33,859 nt of DNA from a virus. The notes beneath the pieces were generated by a model. The model was not told the DNA's origin. It made no database searches and saw only the letters and a program-made list of their open reading frames with translations. Location: the IMG/VR virus record IMGVR_UViG_3300008050_000148, positions 1 to 33,859 of that record. One strand, 5' to 3'. Each line of letters opens with the position of its first letter. The stretch's first letter is position 1. Both the position numbers and the translations under genes were made by a program. Shown here one piece after another: positions 1-9,253 of the stretch.

Positions 1-3000
1 ACACCAGAAATTGCGGAAGCGGCCACCATGGCCAATTAAAAATTCAGGGTTGTAAGGGCTTTGACCACGACTATTGTCCATCCAAACACAGAAATTACGG
101 CCACTGGCTCCGGGGACTGTGCTATGTATTACAATACTGAAACCTTCATTTCCATTCCTATCTGTAACAACACGACCAATATGAGCACGTATGTAACCCA
201 TGTGACTACCACGGTCGTGACTCGCAAAGGATTGTTCAACATCCCAGAAGGGGGAGGGGTCGTGTGTACTACCAGTGGCTGCGAAATCTGCGTGAAGGTG
301 AGGAGCACTTGGGTCAACTAAACCCCCAGTGCGGTCTGTATGGACTCCGGGTGTGCCTAAATCTAAACGAGCCGTTTCTCCCAAATACTGAGAATTAGGT
401 CTTCTCTCGTGACTACGACCATTGAGTGCCCCGCCTTGATTGATGAGTCGAATGACTTCTCGGGCTGCTGCTTCAATATCAGTAACTCCTTCTTTGACCC
501 CTACTTCACCAAGGTCAACTGTGAGTCTACGAACGAAATCCATCTGTGTCCATTGAGGGAGATGTTGTAGGCGAGACTCTTCGTGTGCTGAGAGGTCTAA
601 TGTTGTTGAGCGAATACCTTTCAATGCAAGGAAAGCAGGGATGGCACGTGTACCGTCTGGAGTATCGAAAGTAGTAGCAACTTCTGTAGTCGTGCTATCT
701 ATTTCTTGATGTACATTAGCAGCATCAGTAGGGCAACAGGCCGATTCACTCGTTCGACTAATTGTGCCTTCACCTATGCAGCCACTATCTACAAAGTGTT
801 CATGAGAAGCACCAATTTGGGTTTCTGTGAATGGTATGCCATCTGCTGCTGTTAAATCTTGAGCGGCAATAGTAAACCAATTACTGGTACCAATACCTCC
901 TCCACCATGCCCATATGCTGCTTCCATAAATTCAGAGGCCTCAATACCTGATACCTTCTTATTTTCACTTAACTTACCATTGGCCACATCTAAGCCGACC
1001 TCATATGATAAATCACCATCAAGGTCACCATTAATGGTAGGCGCATCGGCCATTGTCTGAACTTGCATGAAGATGTCATGCATAGCAATGAATTCACGGT
1101 CATGTGCAGTATCATACAATAAAACTCGTGCAAAGTCCTCTGTTGATTGATAGGGGTCTATGTAAGCAACACGTGGAACAGTGTCGGTGCGGCCCAAAGT
1201 CGTCCAATTGAGTTCAATTGTTTTATTGACATGTTGAACAAAATTTTGCGCTGTTTCTAAACAAGTGTCACCAATCAAGAAATTCTCTATTGGGATGCTG
1301 TCTCTTGGGCGAGCAGTGGTGGTCCCCTCCCCCCCATTGAAATGTTTTGATATTTTAGTCTCATTATACACCCCTCGACTCTTTGCAAACAATCCTTCTA
1401 CAGCATGAGGGTTCGTGTAATGCATATTCATCCATACAGTGTCACCATCACGCAGACCGCCGGGTGAATATGGATTGAGCCATTTCTTATTGAGCACAAC
1501 ATTATCTATTTCAACAGGATATTTGCGCCGATATAATTGCTCATCGTCCGCTAATGCGTGTGCCGTGGCCCCATGGAAAGTAATAGTTGTAGAAGCCACA
1601 GCAGTTACTGTCAAAACCTCATTTCCAGCATAATCACACACCACATCCCCTACACTGAATTGTGTAGTGGCGTCAACATCATCCACTGTGATGGAACCAT
1701 AAACACCGGCAGCATATCCTGAACCATTGTTGACTAAAACGCCCGTGGCCGCCAATACATAGTAAAAACGATTGACGGTAATAATGTCCCCAGCACTTGG
1801 AGAAAAGCCACTTTCATTGGCAGTAGTGATTTCATTACCACTAATGTCTCCTTGCCCATATGTGGCAGTCCCTCCATCTTCTTCTATCAATTCAAATTGA
1901 TATCCACTATAATCCCCCTCAGCGTGACCTGTGGGTAATTCAGAGGCGTCCTCTACAACAAGTGTACCACTAGTGAATGTTACCACTTTCGCAGTACCCC
2001 TCTTTACTTTCACATGTGGTAAGTGGGGATTGGTGCGAGGACCGGCACGGAATTCAACAGCACTGACATATTGACGCAAACCATAATCGACATTTCCACC
2101 TTGAGTTTGTACATTTGAGCGGTCATAATAGTAGTGTTTGCGCACTTCTAATGCCACGCTATCAATAATCGGATGGTCACGCAATGGTGTCAAGGCCTCT
2201 TCATATCTTGAAGGGGCAGGGAAAATAGCCGAGCCTTTAGCGTTAGAAATGAAATTGCGACTAAAAGCAAATTTACTCCAAGCATCTGGTACTACTAAGT
2301 AACCATCACTATGTACACTTTGGTATAGAACTGATTCACCATCTGGTAAAAAGGCCCTATGAACACGTAAAGCAAAGTCTCGTCCTGCAATATCTACTGC
2401 TTCGCCTTCTATAGAGCCCACAAAAATATTGGGGTTGTCTACATAAATATCAATAGTATTAGAGGCCGATTCAACAATTTTTGTTACTCTGCTGGCCTTT
2501 ATCGCTTCACCTTTCAAATAAGCAATAGAGTGTGAATTGAGTACTTCTGGGTCACTGGGGTCAATATCAAAACAACGAGGACCTACAGGGTTAGGGGCCC
2601 ACGTATGTGCGGTGTGTGTAGCGTCTATTGTTAATTTTAGAGAATTATCAGGACCGGGGAATATACCTTGGTCTACATTATCGAAGAAAAGATTAGGAAA
2701 AAGAGGTATTTCTGCCAATGCACGAGTAGACGCATATTGTGTCCCTAATTGATAATCATGATTCACACCTGATTGATTTTGGAAAAGGCGGTCATTGATT
2801 GTGGTTCCATCAGCGCAAACACTGTCCTCATTGAAATCTTTGTCTATGAATAAATAATCTCCAACAGTAAGACCTGTAGCGGCAACCCATAAGGCCAATG
2901 AAGCGAAATCATTACCATCCTCATCTATGTAATTACCAATAGCAGTAGTGGCACCCATAGTAAAGGCGGTGCCCGTTTTACCATTATAGTAGGCCGATGC

Positions 3001-6000
3001 CCCACCACTAGTGTAAACTCTCCCTTGTTTTGGGAAACAATATGTTCCCCAACTTGCGAGGTCAGTGGCATCATTATTGAGAGGATAAACAGTGATACCC
3101 GGTGCCCCACCAGTAGCAATAGCACTTATCACAGCACCACAATCACGACGAGTATTCCAACCTAAACGAGCAAGGGGGCTTGGGTCCCACGTGGGTTTTG
3201 TGTTGATGGCCCCCTGTCCCGGCCCACCCAATGTCACACTGACAACAGGTGCACCCGGCATGATTTCCTTGACTACATGAGAATCAGGAGACCCTCTGCC
3301 CTCAAAATCAACATTGCGTTGAGCAAGGTCATTCATGATACCGATTGCCTCAATCGTGGTGCGGCGGTCTTCTCCTTCCGATTCAATAATTTGTTTGATG
3401 CGTGCTTTACTCATGTAATAGTGAATAGAACAAGTATTGGCTTCTTGGCCCGGTAAAGTTCTACTAGTTTTGATTTTACGTAATTGAGCAGTTCGATTAC
3501 GGTCACTAGGGTGAACAAGTAATGCCACTAATTGTTCATTTGATATAGCAGCGATATTATCAATGATGTCATATGTTTCAAATACATGAGTAGAAGTTGG
3601 AGCAGTTCCTATATCTGCTTCACCAGTTCCTGTTTTTGCTATAACAGGGTCACGAGTGACAATCAATTCATCAACATTGGCTAATTGCCCTTTAAGAGAA
3701 GAAGTTTGACTGTTAACGACCATTTGATGATGAATTGATTCATGAGTAGTTGATGCACCATCATTGCTTGTGATGAGTTGTGGGCTCACATTGGGCTCAT
3801 CACTATCTGTAGATGGGGTATAATTCGGAGGTGTGCGACTTTCATCAAAGATATCTTCAGTCTCTGAACCCCCACTATCATCTCCTTGTAGACTATGTGA
3901 ATCAATGATATGGTGTACATCGCCTTGGGCGCTGTCGATTCCTAAAGTGACAATACCTCCCGGTGCTGTTATTTTAGCACCAGCGGCGACAGCAGTGACG
4001 ATTTTATCCAGAATAGTATCTCCATCACCCAATACAGTGGTTTCTACAGGTACAACTTTATCCACAAGAAGACAAGGAGCAGAGAGACTCATGGATGCCC
4101 CTGTCAAATCAACAGCATTATAGTGAATTTCTACATATGGAGCAAGACCTTGTGCTTTCAAACCAGACACTTCTAAAATAGCAATACGCACATCTGTTGG
4201 TTTGAGATGGGTACTACGGGTGTCAGCATCTACATTACTCATATTCTCAATCATCGGTGCTCTAAGTAAGAATGGCCTTGGGTCAAATTCAGTGGACCCG
4301 CTCACACCACCGATAGCCAAGAGTTTGCGAACACTATCTCCACTCAAACCATTAGTCACGATTTGATAACATATACCTTGGTCTAGTACATCAATGGCTG
4401 CTGCTTTGAACGCTTCATGAAATACATCAATTTGACTATTCAATGGAACATGGTCCTTGAGACCACTATGTGAAGCATTGAATTCCAAAGTGACCATATC
4501 ACCTGTACCGTCAATTGATTGAGTAATGGTTTCTCGGTCAGCGTTCGGGTAACCTCGAAGATAATGATGCCCGTCTACAGCGGTGAGTGTGTGTCTCCCA
4601 CTATGCCCTAATTGTAGAGTCGAAGATAGAGTATTTGGCCATTCTACCGCAAAAGGACGGGTTGTGGGGGCACTGTCTAATGAATCATAGGTATCCATCT
4701 GTGATGAATATACAAAACCATGTTGTTCAGTCCCACTCTCATCTACGCACATCTGTCCCGCTCTATCAATGGCTTGAGATGCGAAATGTGGTGGTTGGTA
4801 GGGTTTACCACTCCCACCATCAATGAGTAAATCACCAGCCACAAGAACAAAATGGTCATCGACATCGGCTGTTCGATTATGGAGAATACCACGCCGAGGC
4901 TTACTAGAAAATGTATTACTTGAACTGAAATCCAAATGAATGCTCTCAACTGTGAGTACACCTGTAGTTCCATTCACTCCTAGTAATCTCAAACGCTCTG
5001 GAGGCTTACGATTTGGTACGTAGGTAGTGCGATTAATGCAATCAGGATTGAAAAGAATGTTGTAAGGAGTGTGAGCAATGGCTATTGTAGCATCAGTTCC
5101 CGGTGTACTAACTCTATCTGCCACGTCATAGGAACCTTGTGAATAAGGGGCATCTGTCAATGTCACAGAACTATTGGTTGTGGCGTCATAAGCAGCACCT
5201 GTAATGATACTAATCAAACTCTGTGCATGAGTGGTAGAGATAGTGATACTGTTCGTGGTCCCATCACTCACAGCAGTGAGTGCCCCACTATTGAAAATAG
5301 TCGATTCAGCCACCACAGGCTCTTCAAAACGCCAGAGACCCAAAGAAGCAGGAGACGCATAACACCCAGATGGTTCAATTAACTGATTAGTGGGACCAGC
5401 ATGAATATGAAATGCTTCTATATCACCACGAAACTCTCCACCTTTACCACCTATGTATAGGTCGTTACTAGTGTTCGCTATACGAAGAGAATCATTCATC
5501 TTGTGTCTCGCCACTATCTCAGTATTGACATACAATTTGATGAATGGAGGTTTGATTTCTGCTACGACATGTAACAGTTCTCTACCATTTATCGAAAGAG
5601 CAGATATCTCACTCTTGCCACTATCGAATGTGTTGTATGAACCATGAGCAGTTTCAATGTTGTGACGTGGGAAAATGAGACCGGACCATTTAGTGCTCTC
5701 TTTTAACGCTGTAGTCAATGTGATATTTTGATTCAAACCAGATTCATCTACGGCCACTACATTGAATGTCAAAGGGCCGGGCTCTGATATTGAACCAATT
5801 TTGAGTTGAAAAGACCCTTCTTTGGACGCTATAATGCCACCACAATCTGGTTTGACCCAAGCCTCGATAGAAAATATAGGAAAATCCGTGCTTCGCCCTG
5901 TGGGGTCTTGTTCTCCACCAGCGGTTTGACCCAATAATGTGCTGTCGTTCTTACCCAAGTTAGTAGGTGGACCAGTTTTTGAAAAGGTGGCTTGGGGTAT

Positions 6001-6063
6001 CATTAATGAGTCGTTGACTCCATTAAAACGCAAACTATGACTAGAGCGACCACTAACAGGCAC
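1..6063 (-). CDS. Giant tail-tip/adhesin-like protein with N-terminal LamG domain (partial, C-terminus beyond window)
   Basis: Reading the minus strand from a GTG at 6063 gives one frame with no stop for 2021 codons down to base 1, so the gene continues off the left edge. Residues about 8-200 look like a LamG/concanavalin-type jelly roll: SLRFNGVNDSLMIP near the start, FSIEAWVKP at 64-72, and later LYIGGKGGEFRGDIEAFHIH. Such domains bind carbohydrate or surface ligands in phage tail proteins. A beta module at about 1442-1513 recurs in two other virion proteins here. The start is 4 nt after the upstream stop (an in-frame TGA lies at 6073-6075). It carries only a weak GTGAT motif upstream, but the jelly roll begins right after this GTG, which favours it over the ATG at 6003. 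Position after the tape measure and distal-tail genes suggests a tail tip or host-recognition protein. That role is inference; the open frame is directly seen. Confidence 0.87.
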   Translation of the reverse strand, partial: MPVSGRSSHSLRFNGVNDSLMIPQATFSKTGPPTNLGKNDSTLLGQTAGGEQDPTGRSTDFPIFSIEAWVKPDCGGIIASKEGSFQLKIGSISEPGPLTFNVVAVDESGLNQNITLTTALKESTKWSGLIFPRHNIETAHGSYNTFDSGKSEISALSINGRELLHVVAEIKPPFIKLYVNTEIVARHKMNDSLRIANTSNDLYIGGKGGEFRGDIEAFHIHAGPTNQLIEPSGCYASPASLGLWRFEEPVVAESTIFNSGALTAVSDGTTNSITISTTHAQSLISIITGAAYDATTNSSVTLTDAPYSQGSYDVADRVSTPGTDATIAIAHTPYNILFNPDCINRTTYVPNRKPPERLRLLGVNGTTGVLTVESIHLDFSSSNTFSSKPRRGILHNRTADVDDHFVLVAGDLLIDGGSGKPYQPPHFASQAIDRAGQMCVDESGTEQHGFVYSSQMDTYDSLDSAPTTRPFAVEWPNTLSSTLQLGHSGRHTLTAVDGHHYLRGYPNADRETITQSIDGTGDMVTLEFNASHSGLKDHVPLNSQIDVFHEAFKAAAIDVLDQGICYQIVTNGLSGDSVRKLLAIGGVSGSTEFDPRPFLLRAPMIENMSNVDADTRSTHLKPTDVRIAILEVSGLKAQGLAPYVEIHYNAVDLTGASMSLSAPCLLVDKVVPVETTVLGDGDTILDKIVTAVAAGAKITAPGGIVTLGIDSAQGDVHHIIDSHSLQGDDSGGSETEDIFDESRTPPNYTPSTDSDEPNVSPQLITSNDGASTTHESIHHQMVVNSQTSSLKGQLANVDELIVTRDPVIAKTGTGEADIGTAPTSTHVFETYDIIDNIAAISNEQLVALLVHPSDRNRTAQLRKIKTSRTLPGQEANTCSIHYYMSKARIKQIIESEGEDRRTTIEAIGIMNDLAQRNVDFEGRGSPDSHVVKEIMPGAPVVSVTLGGPGQGAINTKPTWDPSPLARLGWNTRRDCGAVISAIATGGAPGITVYPLNNDATDLASWGTYCFPKQGRVYTSGGASAYYNGKTGTAFTMGATTAIGNYIDEDGNDFASLALWVAATGLTVGDYLFIDKDFNEDSVCADGTTINDRLFQNQSGVNHDYQLGTQYASTRALAEIPLFPNLFFDNVDQGIFPGPDNSLKLTIDATHTAHTWAPNPVGPRCFDIDPSDPEVLNSHSIAYLKGEAIKASRVTKIVESASNTIDIYVDNPNIFVGSIEGEAVDIAGRDFALRVHRAFLPDGESVLYQSVHSDGYLVVPDAWSKFAFSRNFISNAKGSAIFPAPSRYEEALTPLRDHPIIDSVALEVRKHYYYDRSNVQTQGGNVDYGLRQYVSAVEFRAGPRTNPHLPHVKVKRGTAKVVTFTSGTLVVEDASELPTGHAEGDYSGYQFELIEEDGGTATYGQGDISGNEITTANESGFSPSAGDIITVNRFYYVLAATGVLVNNGSGYAAGVYGSITVDDVDATTQFSVGDVVCDYAGNEVLTVTAVASTTITFHGATAHALADDEQLYRRKYPVEIDNVVLNKKWLNPYSPGGLRDGDTVWMNMHYTNPHAVEGLFAKSRGVYNETKISKHFNGGEGTTTARPRDSIPIENFLIGDTCLETAQNFVQHVNKTIELNWTTLGRTDTVPRVAYIDPYQSTEDFARVLLYDTAHDREFIAMHDIFMQVQTMADAPTINGDLDGDLSYEVGLDVANGKLSENKKVSGIEASEFMEAAYGHGGGGIGTSNWFTIAAQDLTAADGIPFTETQIGASHEHFVDSGCIGEGTISRTSESACCPTDAANVHQEIDSTTTEVATTFDTPDGTRAIPAFLALKGIRSTTLDLSAHEESRLQHLPQWTQMDFVRRLTVDLGEVGVKEGVTDIEAAAREVIRLINQGGALNGRSHERRPNSQYLGETARLDLGTPGVHTDRTGGLVDPSAPHLHADFAATGSTHDPSPFWDVEQSFASHDRGSHMGYIRAHIGRVVTDRNGNEGFSIVIHSTVPGASGRNFCVWMDNSRGQSPYNPEFLIGHGGRFRNFWC

Positions 6064-6067
6064 AATA

Positions 6068-7279
6068 TCACATCAAATAATCCACAGGAAGGAAAGTCAA
6101 TGTGAAATTATACACCGTTTCACCTGCTGAATAATTCATATCTAAACTCTGTACTGCGCCCAACAAACCAATATTTTGTGTATCATCTCCTTCGGGGCCA
6201 CTTTCGTGAGGAGCCAATGCTGCTTCTGCTCCTTTTTCGTTCTCTGACACACTGCTTCCAGTGGGCATGTGAAATACACGCACATCTGACTCTTGACCTG
6301 ATGTTGCATTCACAAAAGATTTGAATGGAATCTCAATCCCTCTGATATAATCACCAACATCCTCTCGCATTGCTGTCATCAGTAATGGGATACCTATTCC
6401 AATCGTCGCAGTAAGGGCACCTATCACACCTACAACCCCTCTCTCTATATTGGATATAGAATCATTGCTGTTATTCATGATACCTAACAGGTCTTGCACT
6501 TTGTCACCCGCAGACCGCCTTTTTACTTCTCGTGAACCCCTGTAAAAACTCCTGACTATTGGTATGTATGCTCCTTGAGGGCGCTGCCCAGTAACAACAA
6601 CATCGTCTGGAGCAGATTTTGTACTGAATACGTCAGGAGTTGATGTAGTGATTGCGCCTGCTACATCTGCTACTATGTGCACCAGATTAGGGAAGGGAGA
6701 GCCTGAGACAGTGGCTGTAAAAGAGTTTCCGGGTTTACTGCTATATGCAGTGCTGTTGATGATTGCTGCTAAATCGGTCACTATATCAGTTTTCGAGGTG
6801 TCAGATGGGCCATCCATAGTAATAGAAAAATAATCAGTACCACTAACATCAACAAAAGCCCAACTTACACCCCCTGAACCCGTTGTGCCTTTGATGAATT
6901 TGATAAAGAATTCATTACCAGAAGCGTCCTCTAATCGAATCCAATTTCCATCATAGGCTGTTCTGATATCATCATAGGAAATATCAGTCCCAAGAAACAA
7001 ATCCTGACCAAACCCAGTAACAAGCCCACTTGTGTTGAAATCAATATAACCACGTGGTGTAATATCTGTTGAACTAATTTTGTCATCTACGATAATACCT
7101 GAAGCCATTATCGTACAATTATTCATATTGAAATCCATACCGAACCGTTGACTCCCTCTCATCGGTAAAGGGATTTGGCCTACTTTACGATTAGTGGTTA
7201 TCTGCAATTCAGTCGCCATCAATTCGATACGTCGACCGCTTTCTTGCACCAGACGTATAGGAGTACCCGCTGCACCCAT
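6068..7279 (-). CDS. Distal tail / baseplate-type protein
   Basis: A 403-residue protein starting at ATG 7279, which overlaps the tape measure stop by one base (TGATG). A GTG one codon earlier is possible, but the ATG sits a suitable distance from a purine-rich AAGGGGTGG. The N-terminal 60 residues look like the opening beta strands of a distal tail protein (IRLVQESGRRIELMATELQI). The middle is a beta-rich, Gly/Ser/Thr/Asp-rich domain. Around residue 280-310 there is a hydrophobic stretch (GVVGVIGALTATIGIGIPLL) that could be a buried helix or a membrane-active segment. The C-terminus ends with a beta-hairpin-like NYSAGETVYNFTLTFLPVDY. The place directly after the tape measure is where distal tail and hub proteins are normally encoded. 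I recognise no specific family; the function comes from position. Confidence 0.68.
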   Translation of the reverse strand: MGAAGTPIRLVQESGRRIELMATELQITTNRKVGQIPLPMRGSQRFGMDFNMNNCTIMASGIIVDDKISSTDITPRGYIDFNTSGLVTGFGQDLFLGTDISYDDIRTAYDGNWIRLEDASGNEFFIKFIKGTTGSGGVSWAFVDVSGTDYFSITMDGPSDTSKTDIVTDLAAIINSTAYSSKPGNSFTATVSGSPFPNLVHIVADVAGAITTSTPDVFSTKSAPDDVVVTGQRPQGAYIPIVRSFYRGSREVKRRSAGDKVQDLLGIMNNSNDSISNIERGVVGVIGALTATIGIGIPLLMTAMREDVGDYIRGIEIPFKSFVNATSGQESDVRVFHMPTGSSVSENEKGAEAALAPHESGPEGDDTQNIGLLGAVQSLDMNYSAGETVYNFTLTFLPVDYLM

Positions 7280-8625
7280 CACAAGCCACCCCTTACTGAT
7301 GTGGACCCAACAGTGCGCCTTAATTCTGTGCGAAGCATTTGACTCACATCTTGGGCAAGTTTGCGCTTATCTGTACGGTCAGTGATACCTGACATATTGA
7401 ATGTCATGTTGAAGGTCTGATTACCTCCAGCCATTCCCCTTCCTTGACTATTCAAAGGCACAACTGCCTCAGGACCTGCCTCACCAATCATGGCTAAAGT
7501 TGGTGTATTGACAATACCACCTTCGGCCAAAAACGGAATATCGACGCTACCCACTAACTCTCTCAGCGACTTACCAATGATTGGAAGTTGGAAATCCACA
7601 ATAGCGTTGATTATACCACTGACTGCATCAACAACAGTAGTAATTGGTAACAAAAGTACATCCAATAGGCTTTCTAAAGTTGCACGTATTTCCTCACCAA
7701 TGTCGCCCTCTCCATCGAATAAACCAAAGACATTACTGAAGAAATCTATTATTGTCTGTAGAGGGGCGGGGATGCTTCCTGTGAATAGACCAGCAACATC
7801 AAAACCTGTGAATTCAAGGAAATCAAACCACCAACCAATAAGGCGACCTAAAACAGGTACATCCTCTAATTTACCCATAAATTTCTCTATTACTTTGACT
7901 TTGTTTGCATCATCCAAACTCTGAAATGCTTTCCAAAACGTAATCAGAGGCCCAATGACTGGTAAATCTTCCAATGCTCCCATAAATTTGTCTTTGAGCG
8001 CCACTTTGACTGCAGGGTTATTGAATGCATTCCAGAATGTGACAAGAGCGCCTATAAGAGGAATTTTCTTTAGAGCGCCTGCAAATTTGTCTTTGAGCGC
8101 CACTTTGACTGCAGGGTTATTGAACGCTCTCCAGAATGTAATGAGGTTGCCAATAACAGGCAAATCCTCTACAACACCTGAAAATTTACCAGCAATATCA
8201 ACAGCGCTATCTCTGAAAGCGGCCCATACATCGAGAAGTGGTTGTACTTTCTCACCGAAGAAATCCACCATGGCTCCAAAAACATCACCAATACTGACAT
8301 CGCCTTCTTTCAATGCCTTAATCCAAGAAACAATAGTTTGGAATAATTCACCATTAAATACCGTTAAAAGGGTATCAAATATAGAACCCCAAGCAGCACC
8401 TAGTGCTTCAACAATTGGTGTTAAAGGGTCAAGAAAGTCACCTATAGGGGTTATGACTTCGTCATTTATCCAAGTTCCAATATCTTTTGCCCATTGAATA
8501 ACGTCCCCAACTAAATCACTTATCCATTGACCTATCTCTTTGAGTTTACCAAGCCCTTTACTAAGCCCTTCAGCGAATTTAACACTAAGTTCAGTAAAGC
8601 CTCCCATTTTGCCGCCAATACCCAT
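7279..8625 (-). CDS. Tail tape measure protein (short)
   Basis: A 448-residue, helix-rich, very hydrophobic protein. Residues 366-391 carry the GG-I-V-x-x-PTLAMIGEAGPEAVVPL motif seen near the C-terminus of many tape measure proteins. Residues 153-253 are three tandem 33-35-residue repeats (LPVIG..ITFW.AFNNPAVKVALKDKF), followed by a diverged fourth at about 254-283. The protein sets tail length and is threaded inside the tube. At roughly 1.5 angstrom per residue, 448 residues would predict a tail near 65-70 nm, short for a siphovirus. Start: ATG 8625 with AGGAGGAT 8 nt upstream, preferred over TTG 8631. It lies just after the two chaperone-like genes, the classical order. No peptidase or lysozyme domain is visible. 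Confidence 0.93.
   Translation of the reverse strand: MGIGGKMGGFTELSVKFAEGLSKGLGKLKEIGQWISDLVGDVIQWAKDIGTWINDEVITPIGDFLDPLTPIVEALGAAWGSIFDTLLTVFNGELFQTIVSWIKALKEGDVSIGDVFGAMVDFFGEKVQPLLDVWAAFRDSAVDIAGKFSGVVEDLPVIGNLITFWRAFNNPAVKVALKDKFAGALKKIPLIGALVTFWNAFNNPAVKVALKDKFMGALEDLPVIGPLITFWKAFQSLDDANKVKVIEKFMGKLEDVPVLGRLIGWWFDFLEFTGFDVAGLFTGSIPAPLQTIIDFFSNVFGLFDGEGDIGEEIRATLESLLDVLLLPITTVVDAVSGIINAIVDFQLPIIGKSLRELVGSVDIPFLAEGGIVNTPTLAMIGEAGPEAVVPLNSQGRGMAGGNQTFNMTFNMSGITDRTDKRKLAQDVSQMLRTELRRTVGSTSVRGGL
7972..8169 (-). repeat. Tandem 99-nt (33-residue) direct repeat inside the tape measure gene
   Basis: Two adjacent 99-nt units (8071-8169 and 7972-8070) encode nearly the same 33 residues. The plus-strand stretches beginning at 8083 and 7984 are identical for about 40 bases (through the TTATTGAA before AACGC or AATGC). 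Identity at synonymous positions points to a recent in-frame duplication. A more diverged 105-nt copy follows at 7867-7971. Confidence 0.9.
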
Positions 8626-8627
8626 AA

Positions 8628-8879
8628 TCAATCATCCTCCTCGTCAAGGAAGACGAAATCGAGAGGGATGACGTCTTGCTTTGGATTTTCTTGTTTCTTT
8701 CTCTCTTCACTCTCAACTGTCTGAGCAGCGCTGGCTAATTCGGCGGCTTTGATGAACATGTCATAATCCATGTCAAATGCTTCTTGGAGCGATGTGCCAT
8801 AGTGCTTTGCTACCATGTAAGCCCACACATCCATTGATTCGACCATGCTTTTATCTTCGCCCTCTACTACTCCTCTCAT
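8628..8879 (-). CDS. Tail assembly chaperone, second-frame part (gpGT-like candidate)
   Basis: An 83-residue acidic protein just upstream of the tape measure, where the second tail assembly chaperone is usually found. It has a helical middle (VWAYMVAKHYGTSLQEAFDMDYDMFIKAAELA) and a charged C-terminus ending in DEEDD. The ATG at 8879 has no visible Shine-Dalgarno. The frame is open upstream to 8939, so it overlaps the end of the preceding gene. The frame relation is what a -1 ribosomal shift would need, so this may be expressed mainly as the C-terminal part of a roughly 208-residue fusion. The alternative is a separate, poorly initiated gene. The family call rests on position and size, not on a motif. 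Confidence 0.62.
   Translation of the reverse strand: MRGVVEGEDKSMVESMDVWAYMVAKHYGTSLQEAFDMDYDMFIKAAELASAAQTVESEERKKQENPKQDVIPLDFVFLDEEDD
8634..8641 (-). promoter_or_regulatory. Shine-Dalgarno site of the tape measure gene
   Basis: AGGAGGAT on the minus strand lies 8 nt before ATG 8625, within the last codons of the chaperone-like gene. It supports ATG 8625 over TTG 8631. Confidence 0.7.
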
Positions 8880-8902
8880 TTGTTTACGATAGCGCTGTAC
8901 TC

Positions 8903-8939
8903 TTAATTGCGAAACCCCGACGTCAACAAATCCCCCATA
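8903..8939 (-). other. Candidate -1 frameshift window between the two chaperone-like frames
   Basis: The second frame is open from 8939 (after a TGA at 8940-8942), and the first frame stops at 8903. Moving from the first to the second frame needs a -1 shift. Two G-runs fall in the window: 8932-8936 (codons ATG GGG GAT) and 8915-8918 (codons TCG GGG TTT). A Gly-tRNA on GGG could re-pair after slipping one base back. No canonical X-XXY-YYZ heptamer is present, so this is a candidate only. Confidence 0.4.
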
Positions 8940-9253
8940 TCATTTAATGATGGTAATGCCATAAGTATTTTCTGTGCTATTTCCGCAGGTAACAATTTCA
9001 AATCATCAGGTGTTAAATCGGGCTCAGTGCGAGATATCAACCTCGTGAAAAGGAAATCAAAAAGCGAGGCCAAATCCACTTGGGGGGTTTCACCATTAAC
9101 ATCAAGGACATTGTCAAGCAAATATTGCAAATCAAGAAATGTTAAAGGCTTGACATAGACGACGAGTATTTCGTCATCACCAACGTCAATCTCTATTCTC
9201 TCTTCACTTTTCTTCGCCAATAAACTGTTCTTCTCCACTATTTTCCGACTCAC
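8903..9253 (-). CDS. Tail assembly chaperone (gpG-like candidate)
   Basis: A 116-residue protein with an N-terminal beta part (RIEIDVGDDEILVVYVKPLTFLDL) and a helical C-terminal half, the general shape of tail assembly chaperones that coat the tape measure during tube assembly. It starts with GTG at 9253, supported by AAGGTGA 5 nt upstream, even though this overlaps the preceding gene by 50 nt. Later TTG starts (for example 9220) have no better signal. The last 36 nt overlap the open frame of the next gene, where two G-runs could allow frameshifting. Function is inferred from place (after the tube protein, before the tape measure) and fold tendency. Confidence 0.65.
   Translation of the reverse strand: MSRKIVEKNSLLAKKSEERIEIDVGDDEILVVYVKPLTFLDLQYLLDNVLDVNGETPQVDLASLFDFLFTRLISRTEPDLTPDDLKLLPAEIAQKILMALPSLNDMGDLLTSGFRN

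Noticed and set aside
61-4973. Short frames on both strands in the first 5 kb
   Set aside because: They are shadows of the giant minus-strand frame that runs through the whole region.
7490-8497. Long plus-strand open frames opposite the tape measure gene (7490-7924 and 7955-8497)
   Set aside because: They are mirror frames of the tape measure gene, are Ser/Thr/Pro-rich in a way typical of antisense frames, and lack ribosome-binding sites.
8903-8942. Canonical X-XXY-YYZ slippery heptamer in the chaperone overlap
   Set aside because: None fits the zero frame; only G-runs allowing single-tRNA slippage are present, so the frameshift is listed as a candidate.
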